Source: Turritopsis dohrnii
Lineage: Eukaryota > Cnidaria > Hydrozoa > Anthoathecata > Oceaniidae
Assembly: GCA_027922465.2 (NCBI GenBank)
Contig: BQMF02000483.1
Location: 1 to 64,000 of the forward strand
Length of the DNA: 64,000 nt
Direction: 5' to 3'
Numbering within the stretch: position 1 is the stretch's first letter; each line of letters begins with the position of its first letter. A program made the position numbers and the translations under genes. This document shows, piece by piece, positions 22,081 to 32,159 of the stretch. Below the pieces are notes generated by a model. That model was not told the origin of the DNA. It saw only the letters and a list, made by a program, of their open reading frames with translations, and searched no databases.

Positions 22081-24155
22081 CCCCCCACTTCCCCTCCCCC
22101 CTAACTACTTTGTTGTTTTCCATAGGAATTAAAGTAGAATAACATTCAGCAACGGGGGGTTCGCTAGTTTTAGAATCATATATCGTCATATAAAATTTAA
22201 ACACTTCAAGATTGAATTGAGGAGTTGAAAATTAATTCCCTTGTTTGTTATTTTTGGATGGTAACCAGGAGCAACGAAGGCTTTTAAAGAAAGAAAAATC
22301 TCGACTCAGGACACATATCTCAATGTCAACAAAAATGCCACATCTGAAAGCAATTGACTCATAAAATCTGCATCTCACTTTTAGCGGTATTGAAGTGAAA
22401 AAACGGATAGATTTCAGATGGTTTTACTGGTGATATCAAAAATTCGTTTCGACGGGATGATTAGGATAAGGAGATTGCACTGTCGATTCAGTCGGATAAA
22501 ATAAAACTGACGGTGAACTCAGTGATGCAGATAAAGGATGTTACGAGATTAACCACGGACGTATAAGGACTAATCTTTTTTCAGAAAATCCCAAACAAAA
22601 TTTTTTCGAAATCTTCCTTAATTATGAAATCCTCTATTAACGATTCTGAGTTCTAATTCTGGGAAAGCTCAGATTATTATCGGATATTTCAGATAATCTT
22701 GTTGTCCTAACCAATAGATGATCTGATAGGTGTGTGAACATTTATCTTGTGACTCGTATACTCCTACCTTTCCAGTTCTCTGAAACCAAAATCCAAAAGT
22801 CATTCACAAAATATGGCTGTTTTTTTCATATTGCTGGTCGATTGATGACTTCAGTATGGTTGGTGGATGATTTACATTTATTTATTTAACTAATATTTGC
22901 GCAAAATAGGAGTAAAAATTAAAAGTTAAAACGATTGTTAGGTTTTATTGTTGAAATTTCCAAATGTTAGACTCATCACCCTCTTTTCATTTCCTCTTTT
23001 CAAGATCTCAAATGAACACTAGGATCCTGCGTAGCTTAGGCTGCGTATACATGTTTTGTTTATTAGCAACACTAGACTGAATTTGATTATTTAGTCAAAT
23101 TTTCAGCCTAACTTTCAGTGGAGTAGGAAATTCTACAAATGTTCAATAAAAAATCTAAATTAAAATGATGATACATTTAGGTACGGAGTACATCTTGATC
23201 TTGCTACATCATACTTAGCGGCCTTCATAATTTCATAAGATTTTGTTTATGATTTACGGCAATCAGAGGCTATATGACCACAAGTTCTTTGATCTCTTAA
23301 ACACTAGATCAACGTCATCAATGATATTTGACCATTAAATAAATAAACATCTTGTACTTCTAACTCATGTCGTCAGTTACGAAAACATTATGCGAACCTT
23401 CTATTGTTATTACTGTCACAGACACTTTAAAATGCTGGATAGGTTTCATGTATCATAAGCATGGAAATGAGAATTACTCAAGTTTCCTACTGTACGTGAG
23501 ATTAACTTGAGATTTCGAAATTGTTAACGGAGGCGAGAAACGGCTTACATAACGAAACAAAAAAGGCAAGTTTAAAGTCCGTTTGTCCGTCTATATTTTT
23601 CATAAATAGAAAATAACATTAATTCATTAAAAAAGGAAAAAGTTAAAAATTCTTAAACAGGAATAATAATTTAAAAATTATTGTATTTTTATATATATTT
23701 TCTTAAATATAATTTCAATTTCTGTTATTTCACTATAATTTTGATTTGGAATAAAACCAACCTCATTTTCATACTCCTTTATTTTTCCTTTCATAAAACC
23801 CATAAAGCCATAAAACGATATTAACAGCATTTTTGACATTGTAGCGAGATTGCCTGACTAACTGATGACTAACGAATGACGGTGTATAAAAAAATTCAGG
23901 AAAATCGAGAATCGCAAGAATAAAAAATAATAATAATACAGTAATTCAAATAAATGTTGTCTTTGGAGTCCCTATAATTGTAATTAGAAAAACCTTCGTC
24001 TATATCTCTCTGATCTGTTTTTGAGAATGCCATAGAAATTCCCTTCCATGTTAAGTTGCCAAAGGTTAAAGGATGCTAAAGGCGTGTTTTACAGATTTTC
24101 TAATTCCGTTCAAAAATTCTAGAAATTTTCAATTTTTATAAAATTCTACTAAACA
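22081..24155. other. Intergenic between the two GPCR genes
   Basis: AT-rich with no supportable gene. A C-rich run at 22080-22101 lies in the upstream region of GPCR copy 1. The promoter of copy 1 should be in its left part. Confidence 0.5.
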
Positions 24156-25646
24156 CTACAATTCAACTAGCTCTGCTAAATTCTTTTGATCGAATTCATT
24201 TCTTTCCGAATCATCCCACAAAATGGTACTATGTTGATTCAGAAAGGTTGTCTTCTTTGCATTCACGTCTCTTCGGCCCTTCTCAATAAGAACGTCAGTA
24301 GACAAAGTACTTAGAAGTGTTTCTCTCATAAGGACATGCTCTAATCCCGTTTTTCTTATGCTTTCTGTTCTGCAACGATTTAAATCAACTGAAAGCGAAC
24401 TTATCTTCCGGGTCTTTATAAGGAAATGATCGATTCCCGATTTTGGCCTACTGTAACTCCTATATCTATCAACATTATTAACAACCGTGGTCACGGCACT
24501 GACTTTTCTTTCCCTCATTAAAAAGTGATCAATTCCAGACTTCCTTTTGTTACCGTTGTAGATACCGTAACTGTTTAGCTCTTTCAATACATTGTCCATT
24601 ATAATCCTCTCATTCGAAAACAAATGATCGAATTCCGTTGATCGATTCGATATTGTTGTTCCCTGACGTTCGAATCGAAAGTTCGAATGTTTTTGAAAAC
24701 ATCTACCTAATTTGAACGTGCTGTGCATTTGCGAGTAAATGAAAACGTTAGCTACGGAATTAGCCATCTGTAGAATATTTAAGAATGTATTAGTATATAC
24801 TATTCTCCGGAACACTTCGGGACTAACATCGTATTTGTGATACACCATGTTGTAAAACAACACTTGGAATAAATCGCACGGTAATATCAAAATGGTGAAC
24901 ACCGCAATGACAACTTTTAAAATTCTCCGACCTTTTGTTGACATGCAAGCTCGATTCCAAGTCGCTACCGAAATTTTCCTGGTAAGCGCACGATGCATTT
25001 GGATGCCGCACACCACCATGATGAATAAAGCAATCAAATCACGAGCAACTTGCATGAATGACGATATCACTAACAAATCGTATTTATCCGCCGCCGGGAC
25101 ACATGTGTCTGTGCGGTAAGCAGGATCATGAAGAACATGAAATGTCACTGTGTACGGTGACACGAAAACTAACGCTAAAACTATAATGGTGGTCATCCAA
25201 GCGGCAACCGTTTTGTCACTGATCCTCGAATCAAAAGGGCTCACGATAGCCTGGTATCGTTCGTAACTTATCAAAATGAGAACACCTTGCGATATCGTGA
25301 TGCTTACTTGCAAAACACTTGGGATGAACTTGCATCCGATTCTTCCGAAATGCCACATTCGAAACTTGGTAACAGTCAAGTAGAAGAACGAGCTTGGCGT
25401 AAACATAAGTGACACGAGATCCACAAAAGCCAACAACAACAAAAAAGTTTCAAAACGGGTTCGTACTTTTTTTCTCTTGATACCAAAAACGAAAATCACC
25501 AAAAGATTTCCAGGTATACCAACAAAGAAAATGGCAATCAAACATAACATGGCGATAATGTCAGCTCCATTGAATGATATTGGTGCTACAGTATACAGCA
25601 ATTGACTTGCAGTGATTGTGACGTTCGTGAGTGTTATATTAGACAT
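24156..25646 (-). CDS. Class A GPCR with long repeat-bearing C-terminal tail, intronless, copy 2
   Basis: 496 residues. The extracellular N-terminus MSNITLTNVTITA carries three N-glycosylation sites. Landmarks: Asn47 (TM1), Asp76 (TM2), Cys105-Cys182 disulfide, ERY 129-131, and NSVANVFIY at 296-304 (NPxxY with Ala for Pro). It shares VLILIS(F/Y)ERY, FR.WHFG.IGCK.IPS and MHS.F(R/K)L with copy 1. The tail of about 185 residues after TM7 is unusual: a motif of the form K(S/T)G(I/L)(D/E)H(F/V)L(M/I) recurs at 369, 402 and 432, with a weaker relative (TEFDHLF) at 337, each followed by Arg/Lys and Ser/Thr residues suited to phosphorylation. Ligand unknown. Confidence 0.92.
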   Translation of the reverse strand: MSNITLTNVTITASQLLYTVAPISFNGADIIAMLCLIAIFFVGIPGNLLVIFVFGIKRKKVRTRFETFLLLLAFVDLVSLMFTPSSFFYLTVTKFRMWHFGRIGCKFIPSVLQVSITISQGVLILISYERYQAIVSPFDSRISDKTVAAWMTTIIVLALVFVSPYTVTFHVLHDPAYRTDTCVPAADKYDLLVISSFMQVARDLIALFIMVVCGIQMHRALTRKISVATWNRACMSTKGRRILKVVIAVFTILILPCDLFQVLFYNMVYHKYDVSPEVFRRIVYTNTFLNILQMANSVANVFIYSQMHSTFKLGRCFQKHSNFRFERQGTTISNRSTEFDHLFSNERIIMDNVLKELNSYGIYNGNKRKSGIDHFLMRERKVSAVTTVVNNVDRYRSYSRPKSGIDHFLIKTRKISSLSVDLNRCRTESIRKTGLEHVLMRETLLSTLSTDVLIEKGRRDVNAKKTTFLNQHSTILWDDSERNEFDQKNLAELVEL

Positions 25647-26707
25647 TGCAGTTGCAAAATTCAGTTCTTCTTTATTATTTTTCTTTATATTTTGTTGTTT
25701 TTTTTAATCCATCAAAACACGTTCTTCTATCTACGATGCTACTTGAAAACTTTAAGAAAGCTAATGACATTGAATACTTTGCGCTTGAACGGGCCCTTTA
25801 CGAAAACACACAAACATCAAGAACTGGCTTCTGTGTCGGCTTTACCTTCTCACCGCATTGAACTTCGTCTCCAATTCCTTTCTGTTATTGCTTACTTGTG
25901 CTTCAATAACAAGAATGTAAAAGAAGTTGGTTTCAAGAATTTCAAGAACAGTGCCAGCAACATTAAAACATAAATTTACATGTGACGACAGATACTTAAT
26001 TGACCGGATGGTTGTTGCCTGGATTAGCGAAATAAAGCCATTCATAACATTGTTGTTGTTTAAAAGTTTGTGTAAGCACGTCAGCTATTCTGCAAACATT
26101 ACAGAAAGTTGCTTTTCATCGTCTTCAAGTTGATGTGGTCAGGTTAATCTATTAATCATGATTATCCGATAAGTGCCAGGGTGACATCATCCGCTTGTTA
26201 ACTTTACGAATGGGAGTTATACCTAAAAATAGTTGTAATGTTTAAAAGCAGGGAACAGGAAAATAGATTATATATATATACTTTTGCAACGTTTTTGTAA
26301 TATCTTTATATTATATCTTTTGATAAAGGGTGAGGAGACTGGACAAATTTATGGGGAAGATTCACAGAATTTAGAACTTTCATTTTGAGTTAGACCAACC
26401 TCGAACCCAGGGTCTCTTGCCTTTCAGACAGACAGACGGCGTCAGAAGACCCTGGCGAACGCCGGCAATGTGACATGAAAATTGGAATAATTAAATTAAT
26501 TAAATAAATATTTAGAACTACATTAATTTTTAACGGAGAACCATGGAAAAAAAGGGACACACACGATTGTTTCGATGTAACGATGGTCAGCTTTGACGGA
26601 GCAGAAATATGCGAAACAGTAGGCATCCTAATTCTTCAAAAACTCTCTTCACTTGTGAGTAAAGAAGATTGACGGACTGATGATCCAAAGAAATGTAACT
26701 GCAAGAA
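25647..26707. other. Intergenic upstream of GPCR copy 2
   Basis: No gene supported. The short open frames at 25646-26133 overlap each other and lack any domain. An AT dinucleotide run lies at 26270-26281. Confidence 0.45.
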
Positions 26708-26719
26708 CCCAGCGGGCAC

Positions 26720-26890
26720 AAGACGTCTTTGAGACGTAAAATGGTCGTTTGGTTTTGAGATCATTTTGCGACGTCGTAGGGACGTCTAAAAATGGGACGT
26801 CGCAATTGGGATCCTTTTACGATCAATTTGGGATCTGATAAAAATTTTCAAATTTCATTCTGGAGTCATTAAATCGAGTAATACTAACAT
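26720..26890. repeat. GACGTC-rich repeat unit, left block
   Basis: GATCATTTTGCGACGTC, GGGACGTCGCAATTGGGATC and TTTTACGATCAATTTGGGA recur almost unchanged at 28820-28900. The unit was split by the mariner-type insertion at 26900. Confidence 0.75.
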
Positions 26891-26899
26891 GTTTATATA

Positions 26900-28702
26900 C
26901 AGTGTGTCTCAAAATGTTAGCTTCAGTAACTTTATTCTCAATTTTCTAAAAAATGAATAATGGTATAATAATGAAATATATACCATTAGAAAGCTGAGTT
27001 TCTTGGCTTTCTATTGATGTGGTACCCATTAACTGGTTTTTTATATTTAGCTTATAATCCAAGAAAAAAACAAGTGTTTTAATCTAAAAATTCTTAACGA
27101 TCAATTAAAACTCAGTTAACAATAAAAATATTAAACAACAAAAGTTATAACACAAGTGAAAAATTATCATTACAATAAAAACGCTTAAAAAAATAACAAT
27201 AAGAAAGTTGTACTTTAAGGTCCTTCTACATGTTCACCATTTCTTTGAATGCAAAGTTGAGCTTTTCTTTGCATTTCTCGAAGTGAGTTACGAATAAATT
27301 GTTGATTTTGCCTCAAAATATCGAAATGTTATCACAATTCTTCCTCTAAGTTCATTTAAACTTTGTGGTGGGGATGTAAACACCTTTTGTTTTGCGTAGC
27401 CCCACAAAAAAAAGTCACAAGGTGTCAAATCTGGAGATCGTGCTGGCCATTCAGGAGCGAATCCCCGAGCAACAACCCTTTGATTGAACACTGCTGCTAA
27501 TCTGCGTCTTACTGGAAAAGCATAATGAGCAGGTGCCCCATCTTGGAACCACCACAGATCGTCAAAAATATTTTGGCCTGGCAATGCAGGATAATTTTGG
27601 GCCAATGCCGGAAACACTGAATTGTTTAATAAATCAAGATAACTATTTCCGTTTACATTATTTTGAAAAAAGAAGGGACCGACCAGAGTACCATTTCCAC
27701 AGATACCGCCCCAAACAGTTACTTTTTGACGACTCTGATTTACATCAAAATTGAAAGGAGGAGGGTTACCTTTAGGAGCATACATACGAACGTTTTGTGT
27801 AGAAACCTCTCCATCCATACCAAATGTAGCCTCATCTCCAATCACTATATTGTGTAGAAACCTTGGATTATTACAGTTTCTCAAAAACCAGTTACAAAAC
27901 CGCACTCTTCTTGGAAAGTCTGCTGGTAGCAGTTGATGACGCATATGAATTTTATATGGATGATAATTAAGATCTAATCTGGCAATCCTGTTAAATGTTG
28001 CCCTCGATAAGCCAAGACTATTTCTTCGGCAGGTGATAATACCTCCATTCTGTTGTAAAACTTGTCTGACATCATTGATATTTTGGTTAGATCTTCCTGT
28101 TCTTCTTCTTCCACACCTCTCTTTATGGAGATTTCGACTTGTGCCAGTAGCTAAGTATTTTCTAACGTTTCTGTATATGGTTGATTTACTTGGAACGGGT
28201 CTATTAGGATAGACTTGTTGAAACCTTCTTAACACTTCTTCGCAGTCTTTGGTTTCCAAATAATGTTGTACAAGAAATGTTCGCTGATCTACTGATAAAT
28301 TTCTGTTCATTTTTTATTATTGTTTTTCTTATCAAAACGCTATAAGCTTCTTATCGTGTAAAACTACCTTTCAATGTTATGTTAACATTTTTTTTATTTT
28401 TGGTAACAATTTTTGAGAATTCTCAAACGGTTTGTAAAAAATCAATACCATAATTATAAACAACAATGAATATTTTGCTCATTAAACGGGGTGTTAATTG
28501 ATCGTCAAGAATTTTTAGATTAAAACACTTGTTTTTTTCTTGGATTATAAGCTAAATATAAAAAACCAGTTAATGGGTACCACATCAATAGAAAGCCAAG
28601 AAACTCAGCTTTCTAATGATATATATTTCATTATTATACCATTATTCATTTTTTAGAAAATTGAGAATAAAGTTACTGAAGCTAACATTTTGAGACACAC
28701 TG
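26900..28702. mobile_element. Tc1/mariner-type transposon with ~210-bp inverted repeats and TA target site
   Basis: The element starts CAGTGTGTCTCAAAATG and ends in its inverse, flanked on both sides by TA. The inverted repeats run about 210 bases (to roughly 27115 and from 28495) with few mismatches. It encodes one reverse-strand transposase. The tandem repeat next door provides an empty site: the sequence around 28955 (ACTCCATATGGAATTTACAT) lines up with the two flanks joined at TA. It is nested inside the GACGTC repeat array, so it is younger than that array. Confidence 0.88.
27288..28310 (-). CDS. DD41D-type Tc1/mariner transposase with frameshifted C-terminus
   Basis: 340 residues. Residues 1-65 form an N-terminal helix-turn-helix (SVDQRTFLVQHYLETKDCEE) of the type often annotated as DUF4817, followed by a basic linker (GRRRTGRS). 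The catalytic core has VIGDEATF (first Asp), WWFQDGAPAHY (second Asp) and WPARSPDLTPCDFFLWGY (third Asp). I count 41 residues between the last two Asp of the triad, a DD41D spacing rather than mariner DD34D. The last 15 or so residues change character. Shifting one base near 27325 continues a plausible basic tail to a stop at about 27215, so the present copy seems to have lost about 30 residues. Activity is doubtful. Confidence 0.88.
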   Translation of the reverse strand: MNRNLSVDQRTFLVQHYLETKDCEEVLRRFQQVYPNRPVPSKSTIYRNVRKYLATGTSRNLHKERCGRRRTGRSNQNINDVRQVLQQNGGIITCRRNSLGLSRATFNRIARLDLNYHPYKIHMRHQLLPADFPRRVRFCNWFLRNCNNPRFLHNIVIGDEATFGMDGEVSTQNVRMYAPKGNPPPFNFDVNQSRQKVTVWGGICGNGTLVGPFFFQNNVNGNSYLDLLNNSVFPALAQNYPALPGQNIFDDLWWFQDGAPAHYAFPVRRRLAAVFNQRVVARGFAPEWPARSPDLTPCDFFLWGYAKQKVFTSPPQSLNELRGRIVITFRYFEAKSTIYS

Positions 28703-28734
28703 TAGAATTTACATTCGTATCGAATTCTGTTTAT

Positions 28735-29070
28735 GGATCATGTGAGGGATGATTTTACGACGTTTTTGGGGCGTCTTAATACAGATTAAATAACGGCCTT
28801 CGAAACAATTGTTAATTCAGGATCATTTTGCGACGTCTTAGAGACGTCTGAAAATGGGACGTCGCAATTGGGATCCTTTTACGATCAATTTGGGACCTGA
28901 TGAAAATTTTCAAATTTCATTAGGCAGTCATTAAACAGTAAACTTTGAGTAACAACAACATACTCCATATGGAATTTACATTCGTACCGATTCTTTTTCT
29001 TGGTCGTGTGAGGGATGCTTTTACGACGTTTTTGGGGCGTCTCTACACAGATTAAATGGTGACCTTCGAA
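28735..29070. repeat. GACGTC-rich tandem repeat, ~265-bp period
   Basis: GTGAGGGATG.TTTTACGACG with TTTTTGGGGCGTCT occurs at about 28741 and 29007, and the block at 28820-28900 repeats the left block of the composite. At least two full units remain. Confidence 0.7.
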
Positions 29071-29663
29071 AGAATTATAAATTTTTAAAAGCAATTAGTC
29101 AACAAAGATTCATCGAATAGGTTTTACTACAGTGGCATGATTTAAAGAATTTAAAATAGACCAATCACAATTACGTAAGACAAAGAGAAATTACCGGGGA
29201 TAAAATTCACATGTGATATAGAAAGTTTCAAAAGCAAAGACTTGTAAGAAAAGGTTAATACTGTTAATAATGATACATGTAACATAGTTTCGATAAAAGA
29301 CGTTTAGATAAAACTTAGAAGAATTAATTAAACATGGCGTTTTGTCAAAGGTAAACTGACAAAGTGTAAATGGAAAAACACCTTGAAAAGATACGATCCT
29401 GTTCGATGAAATTAACGGTGAGTTTCTGTTTTCTGAATCCATTCGATGGGTATATTTATACATATTTATACATTCTTGTTGAACTTAGTTTCAGCATCCC
29501 AGCATCAGAAAAGCACTGTAGATGACATAAAAAAACTTCCGTTGATGCTCAAAGATCTCCTGATCGATAATGAAGTTGGCGAAATTTCAAAAAGGCTAGC
29601 CGAAGGGAGTTTTAAATGTGGAAATACATGTGATTAAAAATTTTATAACTTGATGACAAATTA

Positions 29664-31022
29664 GCCTGCTCCCCTTACCGCTAACTTTAATTATAATGTT
29701 GCAAAATTCGTCAATGCAAACGTAAAAACACAGTTAAATGGATTTAGCACCACAATTGGTCATTCTAGATACTAAGTCAACAAGAACAAACAAGGAGAAT
29801 AAGATTGATAACAAATACTGTAATCGTAAACAGCATCGGGGTGATGTTCCTCTTTCCGCTAACTTGTTCCTCTTTCCGCTAACTAATTTCACGTTCGTCA
29901 AAAGTGATGCAAATAACAAACTTTTATGGAATTTAGTGTTCATAATAACAGTTTAATCCCTTTCCTCTCAATTTAAGTGCTTTCCTACTTTGCTTCTGTA
30001 GATATAAGACAACCACAGGCTTAATAAAAATGCATGCCTTTACTGTTTACAAATCGAAGGCAGCCATATTTTTATGAGCGAAGTTTTTTTAGAAAACAAT
30101 AGTGCCGTCTCGACAAGTCAACTTTTGATCGCAAAAATCTAGACACGTGATGGGAATTGCCCTATTGTGAGCCTGCAGAGTAATTATACAGTAAACACAG
30201 ACATCGTTAATTTGTTAAAAGCATGAACGGCGAATGTAATTATCAACATGTATTGAATTATTTTTTACACTCGCAACATATGAAATCAATTGTTTCTACA
30301 CTTGTGGTGGAGATTTTCAACATGCGGAGGATACACGCTAGAATGATCCTATAGAATTCAACGCAGTTGCAATTGCTAAAAAGCGTTAACGCAATAAAAA
30401 TTTTTTAATGACAGTTGGTCCTTTGGGTGAAAAGGTCTACGAAACAAGTTTCACGTTTTCTTGAACGATAAATCTATGGGTGATATTATCAACGTGGGAT
30501 TTCACGCTAATTGAATGTCTGCAAAAAAAATTTAACTGATTGAATAATCAAGCTGAAATCAGTGCTAACAAGAACAAATTTTGTTGCTATAGCGGTGAAA
30601 GGACACGTGGTTACAGAATTACCTTGCTGTAAATTTTGGATGATTTGCTCGCGTATACGATATATACAAGAAAACTGTTTGTGTGGATAAAATCTCAGAT
30701 GTTGGTTGCATTCAAGACAGCAGAGGAATAACAAGGAATCGATATGCTCCGTTATTTATGACACTGAATTTTGAAGCATTTATTTTTCGAGGAAGCCATT
30801 TTTAATATTATTTTCACAATGATCGCGACCCGGTGTTAGATTTTACTCTATTAATCAGTAAGTATTTGGCAATTCACTTTGAAACTTTCCATAACGATGG
30901 CTGAATGAATATACTTTTAGATAATAATTAGTTTGGTTTGATTTGTTGTCTTTAAATGAAGTAAATAAACCATCAAACTCAAAGTTAGCGGCAAGCGGCA
31001 CATAGCGGTAAGGGGAGCAGGC
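29664..31022. mobile_element. 1.36-kb inverted-repeat element, non-coding
   Basis: The left end GCCTGCTCCCCTTACCGCTA and its perfect inverse at 31003-31022 bound the element. CCGCTAACTTT follows at both ends, with 14 extra bases on the right. Inside, the 20-base unit TGTTCCTCTTTCCGCTAACT is tandemly duplicated at 29848-29890. No transposase is recognisable in the enclosed short open frames. Confidence 0.75.
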
Positions 31023-31129
31023 ACTATATGTTGAACTGTAAATTGTTGCGTTGTAAACGTTTAGAAAGAATTAAAAAGGAGACATCTATTGAATTTGTAT
31101 GTTTTGTTGTTTTGATGATCCCAACATAG

Positions 31130-31530
31130 ATGGCCTATGATCCCAGAAAAAGGAGGATGTTAATCGGACGTCTCTACGATGTCGTTACGGCCAGAGATTG
31201 AAGTCGTTGCGATATCCTGTCGTCGAGACGTCTCCGTGAAGATGTGATTGGGACGTCTTCTGAGGATCCCACTTCGCGACCATTGAACGACGTCTCAGGG
31301 ACGTCTTGGAAAGACGTCTCTACGACGACTTTACGAAGATGAACGAGTAAATTTCATAATCCTGCGACGTCGTTACGATGTCGTTGGGATGTCATCGGGA
31401 CGTCTCAGTGAAGAGATTGGGACGTCTTTTGAGATTCCCACTTCACGACCATTTTGCGACGTCTTAGGGACGTCTTGGAAAGACGTCTCTACGACGTCTT
31501 TACGACGTTTTTGTGCCCACTGGGAAAAGC
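31130..31530. repeat. Dense GACGTC-palindrome array
   Basis: About 20 occurrences of GACGTC or one-off variants in 400 bases (GGGACGTCTTGGAAAGACGT, TACGACGTCTTTACGACG). It closes with CCCACTGGG, the inverse of the terminal motif of the composite element. Confidence 0.75.
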
Positions 31531-31549
31531 TGACATTAAGTGGAAGAAG

Positions 31550-31850
31550 ATTATTGAAACCTTGAAGCGATTGGATTTGACATCGAAATCCAAACCAACT
31601 TCAAAACAGTCGATTTCCTTGATGTCACCCTTGATCTAGTGTCACGATCACACAGACCCTACAAAAAACCTAACGATAAACTTCAATACATCCATACATC
31701 CTCCAACCATCTGGCGAACATACTGAAGCAATTACCAGTATCTATAAACGACAGACTCGCCAGGAACTCCTCCAATGAAGAAGTTTTCGAACAGGCGAAA
31801 TGCGAATATGAAGACGCCCTCTGAATAAGTGGAAAAACCCATAGTTGAAG
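31550..31850 (+). pseudogene. Fragment of Penelope-like reverse transcriptase
   Basis: Across one frame change at about 31636 the translation reads NFKTVDFLDVTLDL, then RPYKKPNDKLQYIHTSSNH, ILKQLPVSINDRLARNSSNE and FEQAKCEYEDAL. This 'FLDV..L.....RPY.KPN....YI...SNHP..I.KQLP..I..R' pattern is the distal RT segment of Penelope-like elements that are abundant in cnidarians and other invertebrates. Only about 95 codons remain. It abuts the GACGTC array on both sides. Confidence 0.75.
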
Positions 31851-31919
31851 TACGAGAAAAAGGAACCCTATCGATGTAACAGAAATAGGACACGAAACGT
31901 AATATGGTTTAATCCAGGT

Positions 31920-32159
31920 CTTCTTGAAAGGCACGTCAAAGACGTCTTTAAGACGTTTTGTCAAAGACGTTTTTTAAAAGATCTCTTCAGGACGTCTTTG
32001 AGTCTTTTGAAAGATGTTTTTTAGAAGACCTCTTTAGGACGTCTTAGAGACGTTTTGTAAGAGACGTTTTTTGAAGGAACCTGTCAAAGACGTCTTCACT
32101 AGTCTTAAAGACGTCCGTATCAGTTTGAGACGTCTTAAAGACGTCTTGTGTTTACTGGG
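31920..32159. repeat. GACGTCTTTAAGACGT array, right block
   Basis: Repeats of AAAGACGTC.TTAAGACGTTTTG with longer palindromes such as TTTGAGACGTCTTAAAGACG. It ends at the right terminus of the composite element. Confidence 0.7.

Larger units (their letters stand above)
26708..32159. mobile_element. Composite DNA-transposon region with CCCAG..CACAAGACGTC ends
   Basis: The left end CCCAGCGGGCACAAGACGTC and the inverted right end CCCAGTAAACACAAGACGTC match in 16 of 20 bases and continue into TTT(G/A)AGACGT. A further inward end, inverted CCCAGTGGGCACAAAAACGTC-like, lies at about 31530, so at least two related elements are nested or tandem. The subterminal zones are packed with the palindrome GACGTC. 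No transposase for this outer element is visible. Inside lie a Tc1/mariner-type element, a second inverted-repeat element and a Penelope-like fragment. The superfamily of the outer element is not assigned. Confidence 0.6.

Noticed and set aside
29446..29637. 63-codon frame with a hydrophobic start resembling a signal peptide
   Set aside because: Lies in transposon-rich DNA, has no cysteine pattern or splice partner, and the acceptor-like TTTCAG inside splits the hydrophobic part.
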